Of a stretch of DNA of 64,000 nucleotides, positions 13,758 through 26,800 are shown piece by piece. The notes beneath the pieces were generated by a model. The model had not been told where the DNA came from. It saw only the letters and a program-made list of their open reading frames with translations, and ran no database searches. Made by a program: the position numbers and the translations under genes. Where the stretch lies: the NCBI GenBank assembly GCA_003864495.1, contig ML133450.1, positions 291,968 through 355,967 of the forward strand. Reading direction: 5' to 3'. The first letter of the stretch is position 1. Every line of letters starts with the position of its first letter. Origin of the DNA: Nemopilema nomurai (lineage: Eukaryota; Cnidaria; Scyphozoa; Rhizostomeae; Rhizostomatidae).

Positions 13758-14271
13758 CAATCAGATTGTTTTGCTGACTTTCAATTATCAAGAGAAGAAT
13801 ATTCACTACCGCCAAGTATAAAAACATTTTGTACTTCCTCCAGATTAACCTTTCAAGGTCTATATTTTCAAAGCAAAATTCCCTTCAGTGCACGAATAGA
13901 GGGTTGGATATGAAACATTGCCCAGAGAAAATTGCATAATAGCCTCCCTCAAGATCTTCTATGTATAGAAAAAGATAACATAAAGTTGATGGCATCTAAA
14001 ATCCATCTTTCATTTTTCATAGATAACAAAACACTTTCCAGATGGTACATACAATGTCATGAAAGATTGAGTTAAATAATTTATGTTTCTTTTTTCCTCT
14101 AAATGCCCCTTATTTTAGCTTTAAACCAAATCTATAGAGTAGATTTACATCTTGGCAGAAAGAAACAAATTACTTGAGGAATTTAAACTCTTTCTACTCG
14201 TCCAGGACGAAACTTTACGAAAATGGTCTAAAATTCATAGTAATGGCTCTACCAAGACAACATAGATTAAA

Positions 14272-14700
14272 CTAATATCTGTATTTAGTCGAGTAGTCTT
14301 TTGGGGACACAACAAGACCCCTTCCTTTTCTTGCTCCACGGTAAACTGTCTCGATAATATCGATCATTTCTTGTTTGTCTTCCAGCGGCCAGTTGATTTT
14401 ATTGTTGTTACCAGTTCCCAAATCAATCATGATGTGTTTGTTTCGATAAAAGAACATGATTGTGCAGGGGTCGTACAACTCGTACATTTTATTAAAGTCT
14501 GGAACTTCTGTTATGTCCACGACATAAATCACTGCGAAGTTTTTAACCTTGTCTGCGATACTGAAGAGAATTTCGTCGAACTTCATGCAATTTGGGTCCC
14601 AATCATGTCCAAATCGAATAACCACTACCCTGTCTTCTTCGGTCAGAATGGCTTGATCAACCTGCCAGCCGTTGTGAAGATGTGGAAGCATATAAGACAT
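14272..14700 (-). CDS. TXNL4A: Thioredoxin-like 4A / DIM1, U5 snRNP 15-kDa protein
   Basis: The protein has 142 residues, the length I know for human DIM1, and is nearly identical to that family end to end: it opens MSYMLPHLHNGWQVDQAI and closes GLVVSPKDYSTKYRY. The family has a thioredoxin fold without the catalytic CxxC (here the region reads WDPNCMKFDE). It is an essential component of the U5 and U4/U6.U5 tri-snRNP in pre-mRNA splicing. The whole coding region is a single exon. It stands head-to-head with TMEM120, with 152 bases between the two start codons. The stop codon is at 14272-14274. Confidence 0.97.
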   Translation of the reverse strand: MSYMLPHLHNGWQVDQAILTEEDRVVVIRFGHDWDPNCMKFDEILFSIADKVKNFAVIYVVDITEVPDFNKMYELYDPCTIMFFYRNKHIMIDLGTGNNNKINWPLEDKQEMIDIIETVYRGARKGRGLVVSPKDYSTKYRY

Positions 14701-14852
14701 GATTATACAGCTGTTATGGCTTTCTAAACAGTTTTCTAAAACTTGGCCTAAATCTTTGCCAAAGAATGAAAAAGAAGATTCAATTCAATTCGCACAAAGT
14801 CAACGCTACTATGACGTCGTTGTTGTTGTTGCAAAGTGGCTCTTCTGTGGCA
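14701..14852. promoter_or_regulatory. Probable shared bidirectional promoter of TXNL4A and TMEM120
   Basis: Only 152 bases separate the divergent start codons at 14700 (-) and 14853 (+). A CRE-like ATGACGTCG sits at 14811-14819. No TATA box is placed convincingly. An upstream in-frame ATG for the + strand occurs at 14766. A shared promoter is an inference from spacing. Confidence 0.55.
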
Positions 14853-17800
14853 ATGGCGGCCGTGATACGAGAAATACGTAGTGCGGAGAAATGGGATCAA
14901 GAATGGGCTTGCCTCGAGGAAGAGATTGCCAATATCAAGGTCCCTAGAATTATTCAATAGTATAGTCATTCTTCTAAAGCGTGTTTCATTTGGTGTTTTT
15001 ATTGCAAACTCAATTGAATTACATTTTATTTAATTTTCAAAAGTTAAACACCAGAAGGTTAACTTGGATGTTTCAACATTAAATTATTTTTTGTCGGGAC
15101 ATCAAAATTAATAAAATATGAATACTCATCACTATTTAATGCGTTGACTTTATGTAACCAAGAAAATAAAACTGAAAACGCATGCTGCACAACATTTATT
15201 TGTTACAATCAAAATTATTAAAACAAATGAATTCTATTGATGCTCATGCATGAAATTGTGCGAGAGAGCAAGCAAAGGATCTCCAAGGTACCAGACAAAT
15301 CTTCAAGAGGTCATTAAAACAATTTGGCTAGTAAATTTTCAACGCTTCTACACACATTCTTTTTTAAAAAGTTATACACAGCTTCTACACACATTCTTTT
15401 TAAAAAAGTTATACACAGCTTCTACACACATTCTTTTTAAAAAAGTTATACACAGCTTGGATTTTTGATTTGTAAAACGTTTCCTTTCAGTTTCTTGAAT
15501 ATTTACTAACCTTGTCCTTGTGTGCAATACCCTGTAGGGAGCTTAGAAAATGTGGAGATAGGACCATTGCAGGTCGCAAGATGTTAAAATTAGCTTTGGC
15601 ACCAATAATATGTGCCATTATCACTTAGTTGTCAAAGAGGTGCAAGTTGATGCTCGTGTTGAATGAGGAAAAAATCAGATTAAAGAAATTAATCAATCTA
15701 AAAAAGAGATTAAATCATAAGGAATGTTTGAATCTATTTAGAGGATTTTAAAAAAAGCCCTACTTGAAAGCATTAGTTTGTTAGTTTCTTTTTGTTTCAA
15801 AGCTTTAGTTTCATGATCATTCTACATTATTATTAATGTAAGCTGGCTCTCAACATGGCTTCTGTTCTATCCTTCTGTTCAAAGCCGTTTATGGATATAG
15901 AAGTCTTTTAGAACATTAGGAAAATTTTGAATTCCTTCATATTTAGAATCAAGAACTTAGTTCCATATTACTTCCTTTTTTCTGGCAATTATATTTGTAA
16001 TCAGATATTCTTTGAAAATCCTTTTTTCCAATGGTGTATCTCCTTTTTTACTATGCTTGCAATAAATTATATCTTCCATAGCCATTTAAGATCTTACTCA
16101 GCTTAATTTATTATGTACAGATCAACTGTATACATTTCTCCACCATTTTATCAGTTCTGCTTTTTAAATCTAGAAAAAACAGTACCAGAGGCTCACAAAA
16201 GCTATGGATGAATACAGGGCTGCCCAGGAGGCACTGAAGAAAGGACTAGATGGAGAGGAGAAAAAGATCAAAGCATTTGCTTTTTCAATGAGAAAGTAAA
16301 CCGTTATGAATTGTTTCTGTTGCTTCTGTGATATATAGAAGAAAAAAAAAACAGAATTTTCAAATCTGTTGACTATTGGAGGTTTTCCCAATAGTATTGA
16401 CAGTCTTTGTCATATAGAAATCACCATGCGTGGTAAACCACACACATTATATCTTTCATGCGTGTGATTCACACCCTTACATATCTGGCTATTTCAGACC
16501 CTCTTTACAATGTCCCCTTCAAAAACAGTACCATGATCATACAAAATTTGTTTCTGGATGGCAAATGTTCTTCACCTTTTAGATTCTGTGATGCTTTATA
16601 AAAGTGAAAAAAATCACTTAATATTTTTTGCCTGAATTTTAGACTTTTTTGTCACTGTTGACCTGAGATGACATTGACTTAACAAAGAGAGTTTTCCATC
16701 AGTGTTTAGAAATAAAGCGAAGTTAAAAACAAGAATTGGTTTTTTAAAAGACTGCATTTACCCAATTTTTCAGAAAATGAAAAATAGGCTAAATGGATAA
16801 AGTAATAAAGAACCTTATACTGTGAAGGTTCAGTGTCCAGGTCGCACAGTTATGTTGAAACCATGCTGGATTGACGAACTTTCTGATATAGCCTTCAATT
16901 AAGTTGAAAGTTGCTATGGGACTATGATTTCTTCTCTTTCTTTGGCAATCCAGTTTTTATCATTTATGTAAATACATAATAGCATCTCCATCTCCATTGC
17001 AATAAACACCTTTCCTATTTGGTAGCATAAAGCATAGTGTACTAAATACTCTCTCTACTGTAGAATTTGAGCCACTTATGGAAGTAATAATCTCTACACA
17101 GAGGCAAAGATTGGGGAATTCTTTGCATCTGAATTCAAGTATTTTTGGCCACTAAGACCGGACAGTGCTTCCATGATAATAGGTCTTTACAGACAGGTTG
17201 AATTATTTTCATTCAAAGAAAACCTTTTATATTCACCACCAATTAACCTAAACGGGAAGGCAGAAATTTGAACAAAAGCTGACAACCACCATATTTCTGG
17301 GGGGATTCGAACATAGCAAAGCAATTAGCTTATTTAAATAAAGCAATTTTGGCAACTCTATCAGCACATCATATCACAATAGGAAGACACAATAGCCACT
17401 ATTTAAAGAATTTGCAGATGTTGCTCAGCTAATGAAGAACAAAATTTCCAATTTTTCGTTAAAAAAAACAATTTTATGAAGGTCGAAAGCAACAGTCAAG
17501 CCAAATATACCTCTCATAAATCGCTCGCATTATTAATGCCATGCTATCACATGCATCAAACGACCAAGATTGCTCATCTTTGAACTGTGTTCTTGTTCTT
17601 GTTCTTGTTCTTGTTCTTGAGGTATCTTTTCATTCTTTTTATTAGACTTTGACATAGATACCATCTAACAACATGTTTTTCCTCAAAAGAATTCAAAGTC
17701 ATGACAAGAATGCAGAAAAGGAACAGTTTGTATCAATGGCTAACAAGATAAACAATATGACTAAGGAATTTGATGACCTTCAACAAGGACTTCCAAAGAA

Positions 17801-20800
17801 ACCAGGGTTTGTACAGTTGGTCTACATTTCGTTTGACTGGTGTTTTGATGAATTTCTTTGACAAGGAAATAACCTTGGAACTCTGAATATAATGCTGTAC
17901 AATTAGAATGGTATTTAATGTCATTATGATCCAAACATTACTTGTTGATATGATGTTTCCAGTTTTTTGTTTTTGATATTGAATTTTTTTGCTCTGCAGA
18001 TGGTTTCTTAGGGCTTGCCTAGGATCAATCAATGTATCGCTTTACTGGGACAAGTAAGTTATTTTATTTTGATGAGAAGATTAGACAGATATTGACTTTT
18101 CATATTATTTCCTTTTTTTATTTGGTTCTACTTCTGTTTACTCCTGTTTACTCCTTTATTTAGTTACCATAACATCCTCCTTAATGATGATATTGATTAT
18201 GGGACCTTTTTAGCTATGTTTATCTTTTAGCTGCAGTTAGTTATGTAGTAGATATAGTTTTTTAATGTCTGTTCATCTTCCGGTTTTCTTTAAAATCCAT
18301 TTTTGATTTTTTACAGACTGCATTACAAAAATAACTATGAAAACTTCAAGCTTCGCATGACTTGGATCTCAATGATCCTAATTGTTGTGAACCTTTTTGT
18401 CTTTCGAAATAGGTAAGTAAAAATACTTTGGTATGCATTAATCTGTGGGTGCTTTTGCTTACCTGATAATACTCTTGGCTGGTTTCCTAGCCACGTACCC
18501 TGGCAATCTTTTCCTAACCATGTAGCCTTCTTATTGTAACATTTGTGGCTGTAAGTCACTATACAAGCAAGGCCTATTAGATTCGGATTTCCATCAGAAA
18601 GGACCCTGCTTTCATTTGATTTAGCATTATGACCTTGCTTTTCACAAGTAAAGCTTCTTAATAAAAGTCAGCAAGGGACTGTAATTTCAAGGGTCATTAT
18701 AGGTATAAAAACACAGTCTAATAATAACAAAGTTTTGCTGCTCAACTAGAACATTTTAGCTGAATGACAAACAAGCATTCCCTTAAGTTCATTTTAAAAA
18801 TTGATATAGACTTTATTTCCTTTTCATGGAAATTTTTCATATTGTACATGCATATTTTAGATTGTTGTAGGGTTTTAATAGGGGTTTTAAAGGGGTTTTT
18901 AACAGTTTTTAATAAGTTTTTAATAGGATTGTTCATAGTTTTGTATTGTAATTAGGCTAATTTAGTTATTTACATATTATATTTATTTGTAAATTTTGTA
19001 AATGGAGGGCCCCTTGAAAATCAGCTATGCGGAAGGGCTACCCTCCTTAAACAAGTGAAATGAAATGAATTTAAAGACCCCTATCTAGTTACCATAGTTA
19101 CCAACAAGTTGCAATTTGAAAACTTGTTTAATTGGTAGTGCATTTTGTGCTATAATAAGGAATGCATTGTCTGGGTTGGGAGAAGATGAAAAGAGCATGG
19201 GGCACAAGTTACCCTTGCACTTGATAATAAAAACTTTCATAGTATATAGTGTTTGGGGTAAGATTAACACACTGCTCTGGATTTTCAAGCTTCTGCCAGC
19301 ATGTGTATGATAATTTGTCAGTATTAAGCCTGCTTTCTTTTTTCAAGTTTGAGTTTGACTTCAATATTACACAGTCTCATCAACAACTAATTTTGATGAT
19401 GCCTCGTTTCTAGGTTCTTTGATGCCATCTTCCATGCAGTCCTCGTCTGGTACTACAGCTCTTTGACCTTGCAAGAACATATCTTGATTGCCAACGGATC
19501 AAGGTGACTAGAAATTACTGTCTAAACTAAAAACTAGGTACTGAAACATTTCTACCCAGCATATCAACATAAGCTTTTTCTGACAATGTAGCTGCTATAT
19601 TCTTTCCAGCCATTAGATCTGTTATACCATGGTTATACGAAGTCCCCCTTTGTTTTCTTGCACCAATGGTGGAGTAAGAGATACTGCTAACACTTAAAGT
19701 AAATCAACGGACATAAGTCGCCCGATTTAAAAATACACTGCAACGCAATACAATTCAGGCGTGCGGATTAATTGTCTAGTCAAAGTGATCACATGGGGGC
19801 CGCATCGTCTTGTATCACACCACACGCAGCGATATTTGAAGTGATCACATGAACATCTGCTGTTCTCAACCTTGGTTGGATAGCTAAGAGTTTCTATCTT
19901 TAGGTGGCCCAGTCCCCTGAGCTAAGATGCGTTTAAACTCCGTTGATTTACTTAAAGTGATTTTTCGTGCATGGCAAATTTTTCTTTGATTAACCCTCAT
20001 ACATCTCATGGGGCTTCTATTTTTCTTTTAAGTTTTCATGTTTTCTGCGATTCCCTTGCGGGGCCTGCGAGTTTCCCGCATTTTGGCATCGTATACTTCC
20101 CGCAGTCTACCTGTTTTTTGTTCACTCTTGCGTAAGAGGTTTGACTTCAATGTCTGGCGCTTCAAATATGTGCAGGTTATAGATCACGTGGCTTTTGTTA
20201 AAGAACTTCTATTAAGGCTAGGCCCTATTAATGCTTTGGTTAGCTGCTTCTTCTTACATTCTTCTGCTGCTCAAAGCAAAATTGTGGGTATGAATGTAGC
20301 AAAAACGCTGTCAATAGGATGGACACACGTGACAAGAAGAGCGACTTGTACGGCGGCATTTTACCTGGCACGTGACAAAACACGTGCAGTCTGACGTTTT
20401 ATTAAACAAATAGAATTGAGGCAATCGTTGCGAAAACCGAATGAAAAGTCGTAGTGCTACCAACTTGAATGGCTGCGGTAGCCGACTAGTGTTCATCTAT
20501 GGAACCAGCACCAGTGGCTCGTGAAATCGCGGAGTAGCTCCCAAGCCTCTTAGCGTAATGTTCTTGAAGGTGATTTTGTTGTTGAGTTGCGCTTCGGTAT
20601 GGCTCGCTGGCGATGTAAAGGGATCAGCATTGGACTCTGTTATAACCAGTGTGAATTTGAGCGAGATTGTCAATGGGTACTCTTTCAAGGAGATGAAGCT
20701 AGACAAATTCTGGATATTGAATCCTTACGCAACTGTTGCGGCCTCGTCGCTGTCAAACATCAAGAAGGAAATTCCACACGAGGTTCTTACAGAGGTCGCA

Positions 20801-23800
20801 AAGCTAGCCAGGGGGGACAGCTCTGCATCGTTTGACGTAGTGAAAGAGAAGTTCATAGCATACAGTAGACCGTATATTGTATTGGCTATTGCTACGGTTG
20901 TGTTTGCTGTGTTTTTAACAACAATTGGGTTCCTGTACTGCTGTTTATCGTGCTGCAAGAAGTGCCACACTGTACCAACTGAAGGGAACCGTTCTGCTCT
21001 GCAGTCAAAGGCAAGGTTTCTGTTCATTCTCGGCCTCTGTGTTACCGGCGTTTTTGCAGTTATGTCCGGATCCGCCACCGCATCTGGTAGGCAACGTTTC
21101 GGTAAGGGAATCGGCCACGCCAAGACACTGATTGACTATATGTTCCAGAATCTAGTGGTTTTCCAAGAAAGCACCCTGCAAGGGGTGGAGACGCTGTTGA
21201 TCACACAGCTAGATGACGTCAGCAAGCAAGTGGTTGACAACTTGGAGTTGTTCAGCGGAAAGCTCGTGGAGGAGGTGAAAGGGATAACCACCAACTTTGC
21301 TTCAGGCAGCTTGATCGCGTTGGATAAAACAGCAAAAGAGGCCGAGGATAACCTAACATGGGCTTTTGATCAAGTCATCGCGGAGCAAAAGGTTTTCAAG
21401 CAAGATGTTGAAGACCTAGAGAAGCAAGTTGAAGAGATGAATAGGAATTTGTCGTTAGCTAAAGAAATGTGCGAGCGCAATTCGACGATGAACTCGTCTG
21501 GAATCTGCCAGTCCCCGGCCTTTGACAGAAGGGTGACCGTGCTTGTCAATGCCAGCACCCTTCCAATCGCGTCGAACGATTTCATTGTCGCCCTCAGGGC
21601 ACTTGCCAGCGAAAATCTCACCGACCTGGCGCATAACCTCAATATTACGATGACGAGCATCTCAGATAACTCTTTCAACGTCAGCGCGATGAAAAGAGAA
21701 CACTTCGAAAAGGCCTCCACTGAAATCAAGAAGATTCGCAACAAAGTATTTTGGGAGATCGAAGAAATTCTCAAGTATCAGTTTACTGAACACGTTTTAT
21801 TGAAAGACGAGCAAGTGCTGGCAATGTTTGACGACGGTGGCCATGTTGGCAAAGCAGCCTTCATGTTGTCATCTGGCTTTGCCGCCATCGCCGTGTCCCT
21901 GTTGGTCCTGGGTGCTTTCCTCAGTATCGGTGTCTTCATCACTCTTCCTGTCCTATTTCTGGCCGCTTCTGGCAAACTGGGAAAGGGCACTTGCTATCCT
22001 GCGATTGCGCGTCGATTATTGTTGAGTGTGTTTTATAAATACCTCATTTTCTCGATTCCACTCCTGACAATTCTAGCAGCGATGGTCGCTGTTTGTGGCT
22101 GCCTGACAAAGATATGCATTGGACTTCAAGACGACTCCATCTTGAGGAGTATGGACGAAAATCCAGAGCCATGGGGAGGGAAAGTGTTAGGTCTGAAGAA
22201 GATCTTCCCCGGCCTACCCGATGCGGCAACATTAGAAAGGATAATTGAAGTTTGTGGACAGAAAGAGAATTCTACTTTTTGGCATGCCGCGAAATTTAAT
22301 GAAGAAATTGACCTGAGGAAGAAATTCAAGTTAGACCAATTGCGGGATAAGTTTTTAAACCTCGATAGTGCTTTTGGTGTTGGAAAAGCGACATCAGGGT
22401 TGACAAAGGTAGCAGAGAGCTCGTTGAAAATGTCGAGCGCCTTACAGAAGTTTAATGAGAGTACTCGAGATCCTGGGGACATTTTGAATGCAAATATGAC
22501 GGAGTATGGCTACAATTTGACTGTTTTTGCTGCAGTTATTGAAAAATTTGACATCGAGATTGGAAGTATGTTTGGCAAATGGGGTAAAAAGACAACGAAC
22601 GTAATAAGTAAAGGGACGTCGAAGGCGGAAAAGACGAAAGGTAGCATAACGAACAAAGCGACTGATGTGGTAAGCAAGAGCAAAGACGTCCTCTCCGACA
22701 CGGTGGATGCGGTGAAGAACGGGAAGAATCCGCTCGATGTACTCAAGGATTTTAAGAACAAGTTCCACGAAGGTGTACGGAAGATGTTCAATGTGGTAGA
22801 ACAGTTTGTTTCTCATATGGAGGCGCAGTTCAATCAAAACATAGGCAAGTGCGGATTCATTAGTGAACTGTACAACACGGGGAAAGTAGTGTACTGTTCT
22901 TTCCTCATGGGAGGGGTGAATGCTGTCTGGCTGTCAATCGGCGTGATTTACTTCGTGTTTGCATTGTTCATGTTTTGCTTCATAAGAATGAACTATTATT
23001 TGTGTCTGGTCACCATCGACGTGCAAAGTTCGGACCAGGATGACAACAGCAACAACAGCAGTGAAAAGGAAGGCCAAGAGCAGGTGCTAAATGTCATGAG
23101 TGGTGCGCAGGAGAGTTTTGTTGACTGTCAAGACCAGAACGGTAGAATGTGATTTCTCTTTCCATGCAAAAAGTTAACGAAATTGAAGTTGATGTAAGTT
23201 TATCATTTTTTATGCATTTGCCTTTCAAAAAAAAACAGAAAAATCTCAATTGAAGTTTCATTTTTCTTATCTTTAGCACGCTTTTCCTAAGAGCCCTGCT
23301 CGTGTTAGCATTTTGACAGTTGCGTTTGCTCTGAATATTAATTTCGAACGTTTTGACTTTTCCGACATTTGCATACTCTGTGGGGTTTCGGATGAATAGT
23401 TGTACATAACGTAAGTGATGTGACAGTTTGAGAAGTTTTGTAAGTTTAAATACGCAATATAGGTTTACTATTGCATTATTTTACACATTAATTTGGGTGA
23501 TGTTGACTTCGGTGATCCCAAATACTATTGATTTGCAATACCGTGAACTACCACCAAAATTTATTTTGCATGTTTTGCCAAAAGGTAGCCAGCAGGTTGA
23601 AAAGTAGAACAACTCGCTCTTGTACGTGCTTAGCGAAAAACAGTTGAAAGAGAAATACAGCATCTTGCTGTCCACTGAATATGTTTTATACAAAAATGTA
23701 AAAAACTTGATTTGTCCAGCCACAAAAGAACAGTCTTTAATCTGCTGTTTCTCGTACAAACATTCAAAGAATTGCACACAGTTGCACTATTTGGCCAAAG

Positions 23801-26800
23801 CCCACTAATTTTACTTCCAGAAAATCCATTTGTGATTCCATGGAAGAGTAGAACCGTAATTTATGACCAATCAGACCTTTCGGACACTTTCGGACATTTG
23901 CATACTCTGCTGGGTTCCAGGCAAATAGTTGTGATTAAAGTTTGCGAAAGTTATGATTCTACTGTTCACTGCAATTTTAAGACCGAACATTTAAAAGTAT
24001 TAATAGGCCCACTTAATACCAAGAGATTTACCAGCGCCAGAGTAGACTTAGACTTATACATTTCTCACACTGCATATCCCTAGCTAATTTTATTGTGGCG
24101 TTTCCGATAGCTTCGTGGTAGTGTAAGGACAAACAATTGATCATAGGCAATCGAAATCAATTACTTTGTTGTCTGTGATTTACTATGCGCAATGATTAAC
24201 CTTCTCCGCAGGATCAAGGGTTGGTGGGTGCTGCATCACTACCTGTCCATACTGCTTTCCGGATTTCTCTTGATTTGGTGAGCGATTGCGATTAATTTAC
24301 TCTGCTTTTAAATCCTTTAATATCAGCCATTGATCAGCGTTTACCTTGACTGTCCTCTTCAGCAATAATCGAGCAGTTGACAGGAGCTTTAGTAATGACA
24401 GTAAACACTGATGTAATTACTCTGGAGCGAAACCATGCAATGGCCCTGAACTCATTTATTTTTCATTTTATGGGATTTAATTTTTTCATGGGACATCAGG
24501 CCAGCTGATTGCAGAATTTCATTTGAAAATGAAAAATGTTTCCATTTCATCGCTCGGCGAGTTATCCTTACCGATGCAAATAAATTTGAATCCGAACGGC
24601 ATTGTCAATTACGTATGCAAGTTTGCTATAGCGAGTTGCACTTGGGTTGATTTTGCATTCGGTTGAACCCCTACCAGATTTGCAATTTTGCATGTTAATG
24701 GCCTTATTGGCAGGTTTCTACTTTGACATGATAATTTAACATATATATATAATTAAATGAGTAATATTGATTATATTTAACATGATAACAACAATGATTG
24801 ATCGTATTTCACCTTGCAGGCCAGAAAGCAAGTCCTATCAGTTGTTTCGGCTGCAGTTCTACTACTTTTCTTTGTACCTGAGTGAGTTGTCGCAACTTGC
24901 ATTTGCTATTGAATAAATCTGAATATACAATTAAGGATCCTTCAGTATAAGGATCTTAAAGCACTATTGTTGACGTTCAAGGTGTATTTCTTTTTAAGGG
25001 AAATTTTTGCCTTAGTTCAAGATGAGATATGATATTTTTTATCTTCGAAGTAATGGGTCCTGTGTGATGACCTTCTAAACCTTCAACATTGTTTAGAGAA
25101 GGTGTGTTGGAAGGAATCGAAGTAGTTTGAAAAGAGGTAGAATTCATGCAGCTCCAGCTCGTCAAATCAAGCAAATACGATGCCAACACACCTAACTGAG
25201 CCAACACACCCAACTGAGCCAACACACCTAACTGAGCCAAAACACTTAACTGAACCAACACACTTAACTGAACCAACACACCTTACTGAGCCAACACACC
25301 CAACTGAGCCAACACACCCAACTGAGCCAACACACCTAACTGAGCCAAAACACTTAACTGAACCAACACACTTAACTGAACCAACACACCTTACTGAGCC
25401 AACACACTTAACTGAGCCAACACACCCAACTGAGCCAACACACCTAACTGAGCCAAAACACTTAACTGAACCAACACACCCAACTGAACCAACACACCTT
25501 ACTGAGCCAACACACCCAACTGAGCCAACACACCCAACTGAGCCAACACACCCAACTGAGCCAACACACCCAACTGAGCCAACACACCCAACTGAACCAA
25601 CACACCCAACTGAGCCAACACACCCAACTGAGCCAACACACTTAACTGAACCAACACACCCAACTGAGCCAACACACCTAACTGAGCCAACACACTTAAC
25701 TGAACCAACACACTTAACTGAACCAACACACCTTACTGAGCCAACACACCCAACTGAACCAACAAACCCAACTGAACCAACACACCCAACTGAACCAACA
25801 CACCCAACTGAGCCAACACACCCAATTGAACCAACACACCCAACTGAGCCAACACACCCAACTGAGCCAACACACCTTACTGAGCCAACACACCCAACTG
25901 AGCCAACAAACTTAACTGAGCCAACACACCCAACTGAGCCAACACACCTAACTGAGCCAACACACTTAACTGAACCAACACACTTAACTGAACCAACACA
26001 CCCAACTGAACCAACACACCCAACTGAACCAACACACCCAACTGAGCCAACACACCCAACTGAACCAACACACCCAACTGAGCCAACACACCCAACTGAA
26101 CCAACACACCAACTGAACCAACACACCCAACTGAACCAACACACCTTACTGAGCCAACACACCCAACTGAACCAACACACCCAACTGAGCCAACACACCC
26201 AACTGAACCAACACACTTAACTGAGCCAACACACCAACTGAGCCAACACACCTAACTGAGCCAACACACTTAACTGAACCAACACACTTAACTGAACCAA
26301 CACACCTTACTGAGCCAACGCACCCAACTGAACCAACACACCCAACTGAACCAACACACCCAACTGAGCCAACACACCCAACTGAACCAACACACCTTAC
26401 TGAGCCAACACACCCAACTGAGCCAACACACCCAACTGAGCCACAACCCAACTGAGCCAACACACTTAACTGAGCCAACACACCCAACTGAGCCAACACA
26501 CCTAACTGAGCCAACACACTTAACTGAACCAACACACTTAACTGAACCAACACACCTTACTGAGCCAACACACCCAACTGAACCAACACACCCAACTGAA
26601 CCAACACACCCAACTGAGCCAACACACCCAACTGAACCAACACACCTTACTGAGCCAACACACCCAACTGAGCCAACACACCCAACTGAACCAACACACC
26701 CAACTGAACCAACACACCTTACTGAGCCAACACACCCAACTGAACCAACACACCCAACTGAACCAACACACCTTACTGAGCCAACACACCCAACTGAGCC

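Larger units (their letters stand above)
10089..14271. other. Intergenic region with 3' UTR and repeats
   Basis: This gap lies between the receptor stop codon and the TXNL4A stop codon, so the two genes are convergent. The first part is presumably receptor 3' UTR. Only short unconvincing open frames occur. It holds a 396-bp inverted-repeat element (11933-12328) and one copy of a dispersed repeat (about 13510-13757). I did not identify any other gene. Confidence 0.6.

Noticed and set aside
18860..18930. Possible tandem repeat of GGGGTTTTTAA words in a TMEM120 intron
   Set aside because: Too short and irregular to define a unit; ordinary AT-rich intron sequence.
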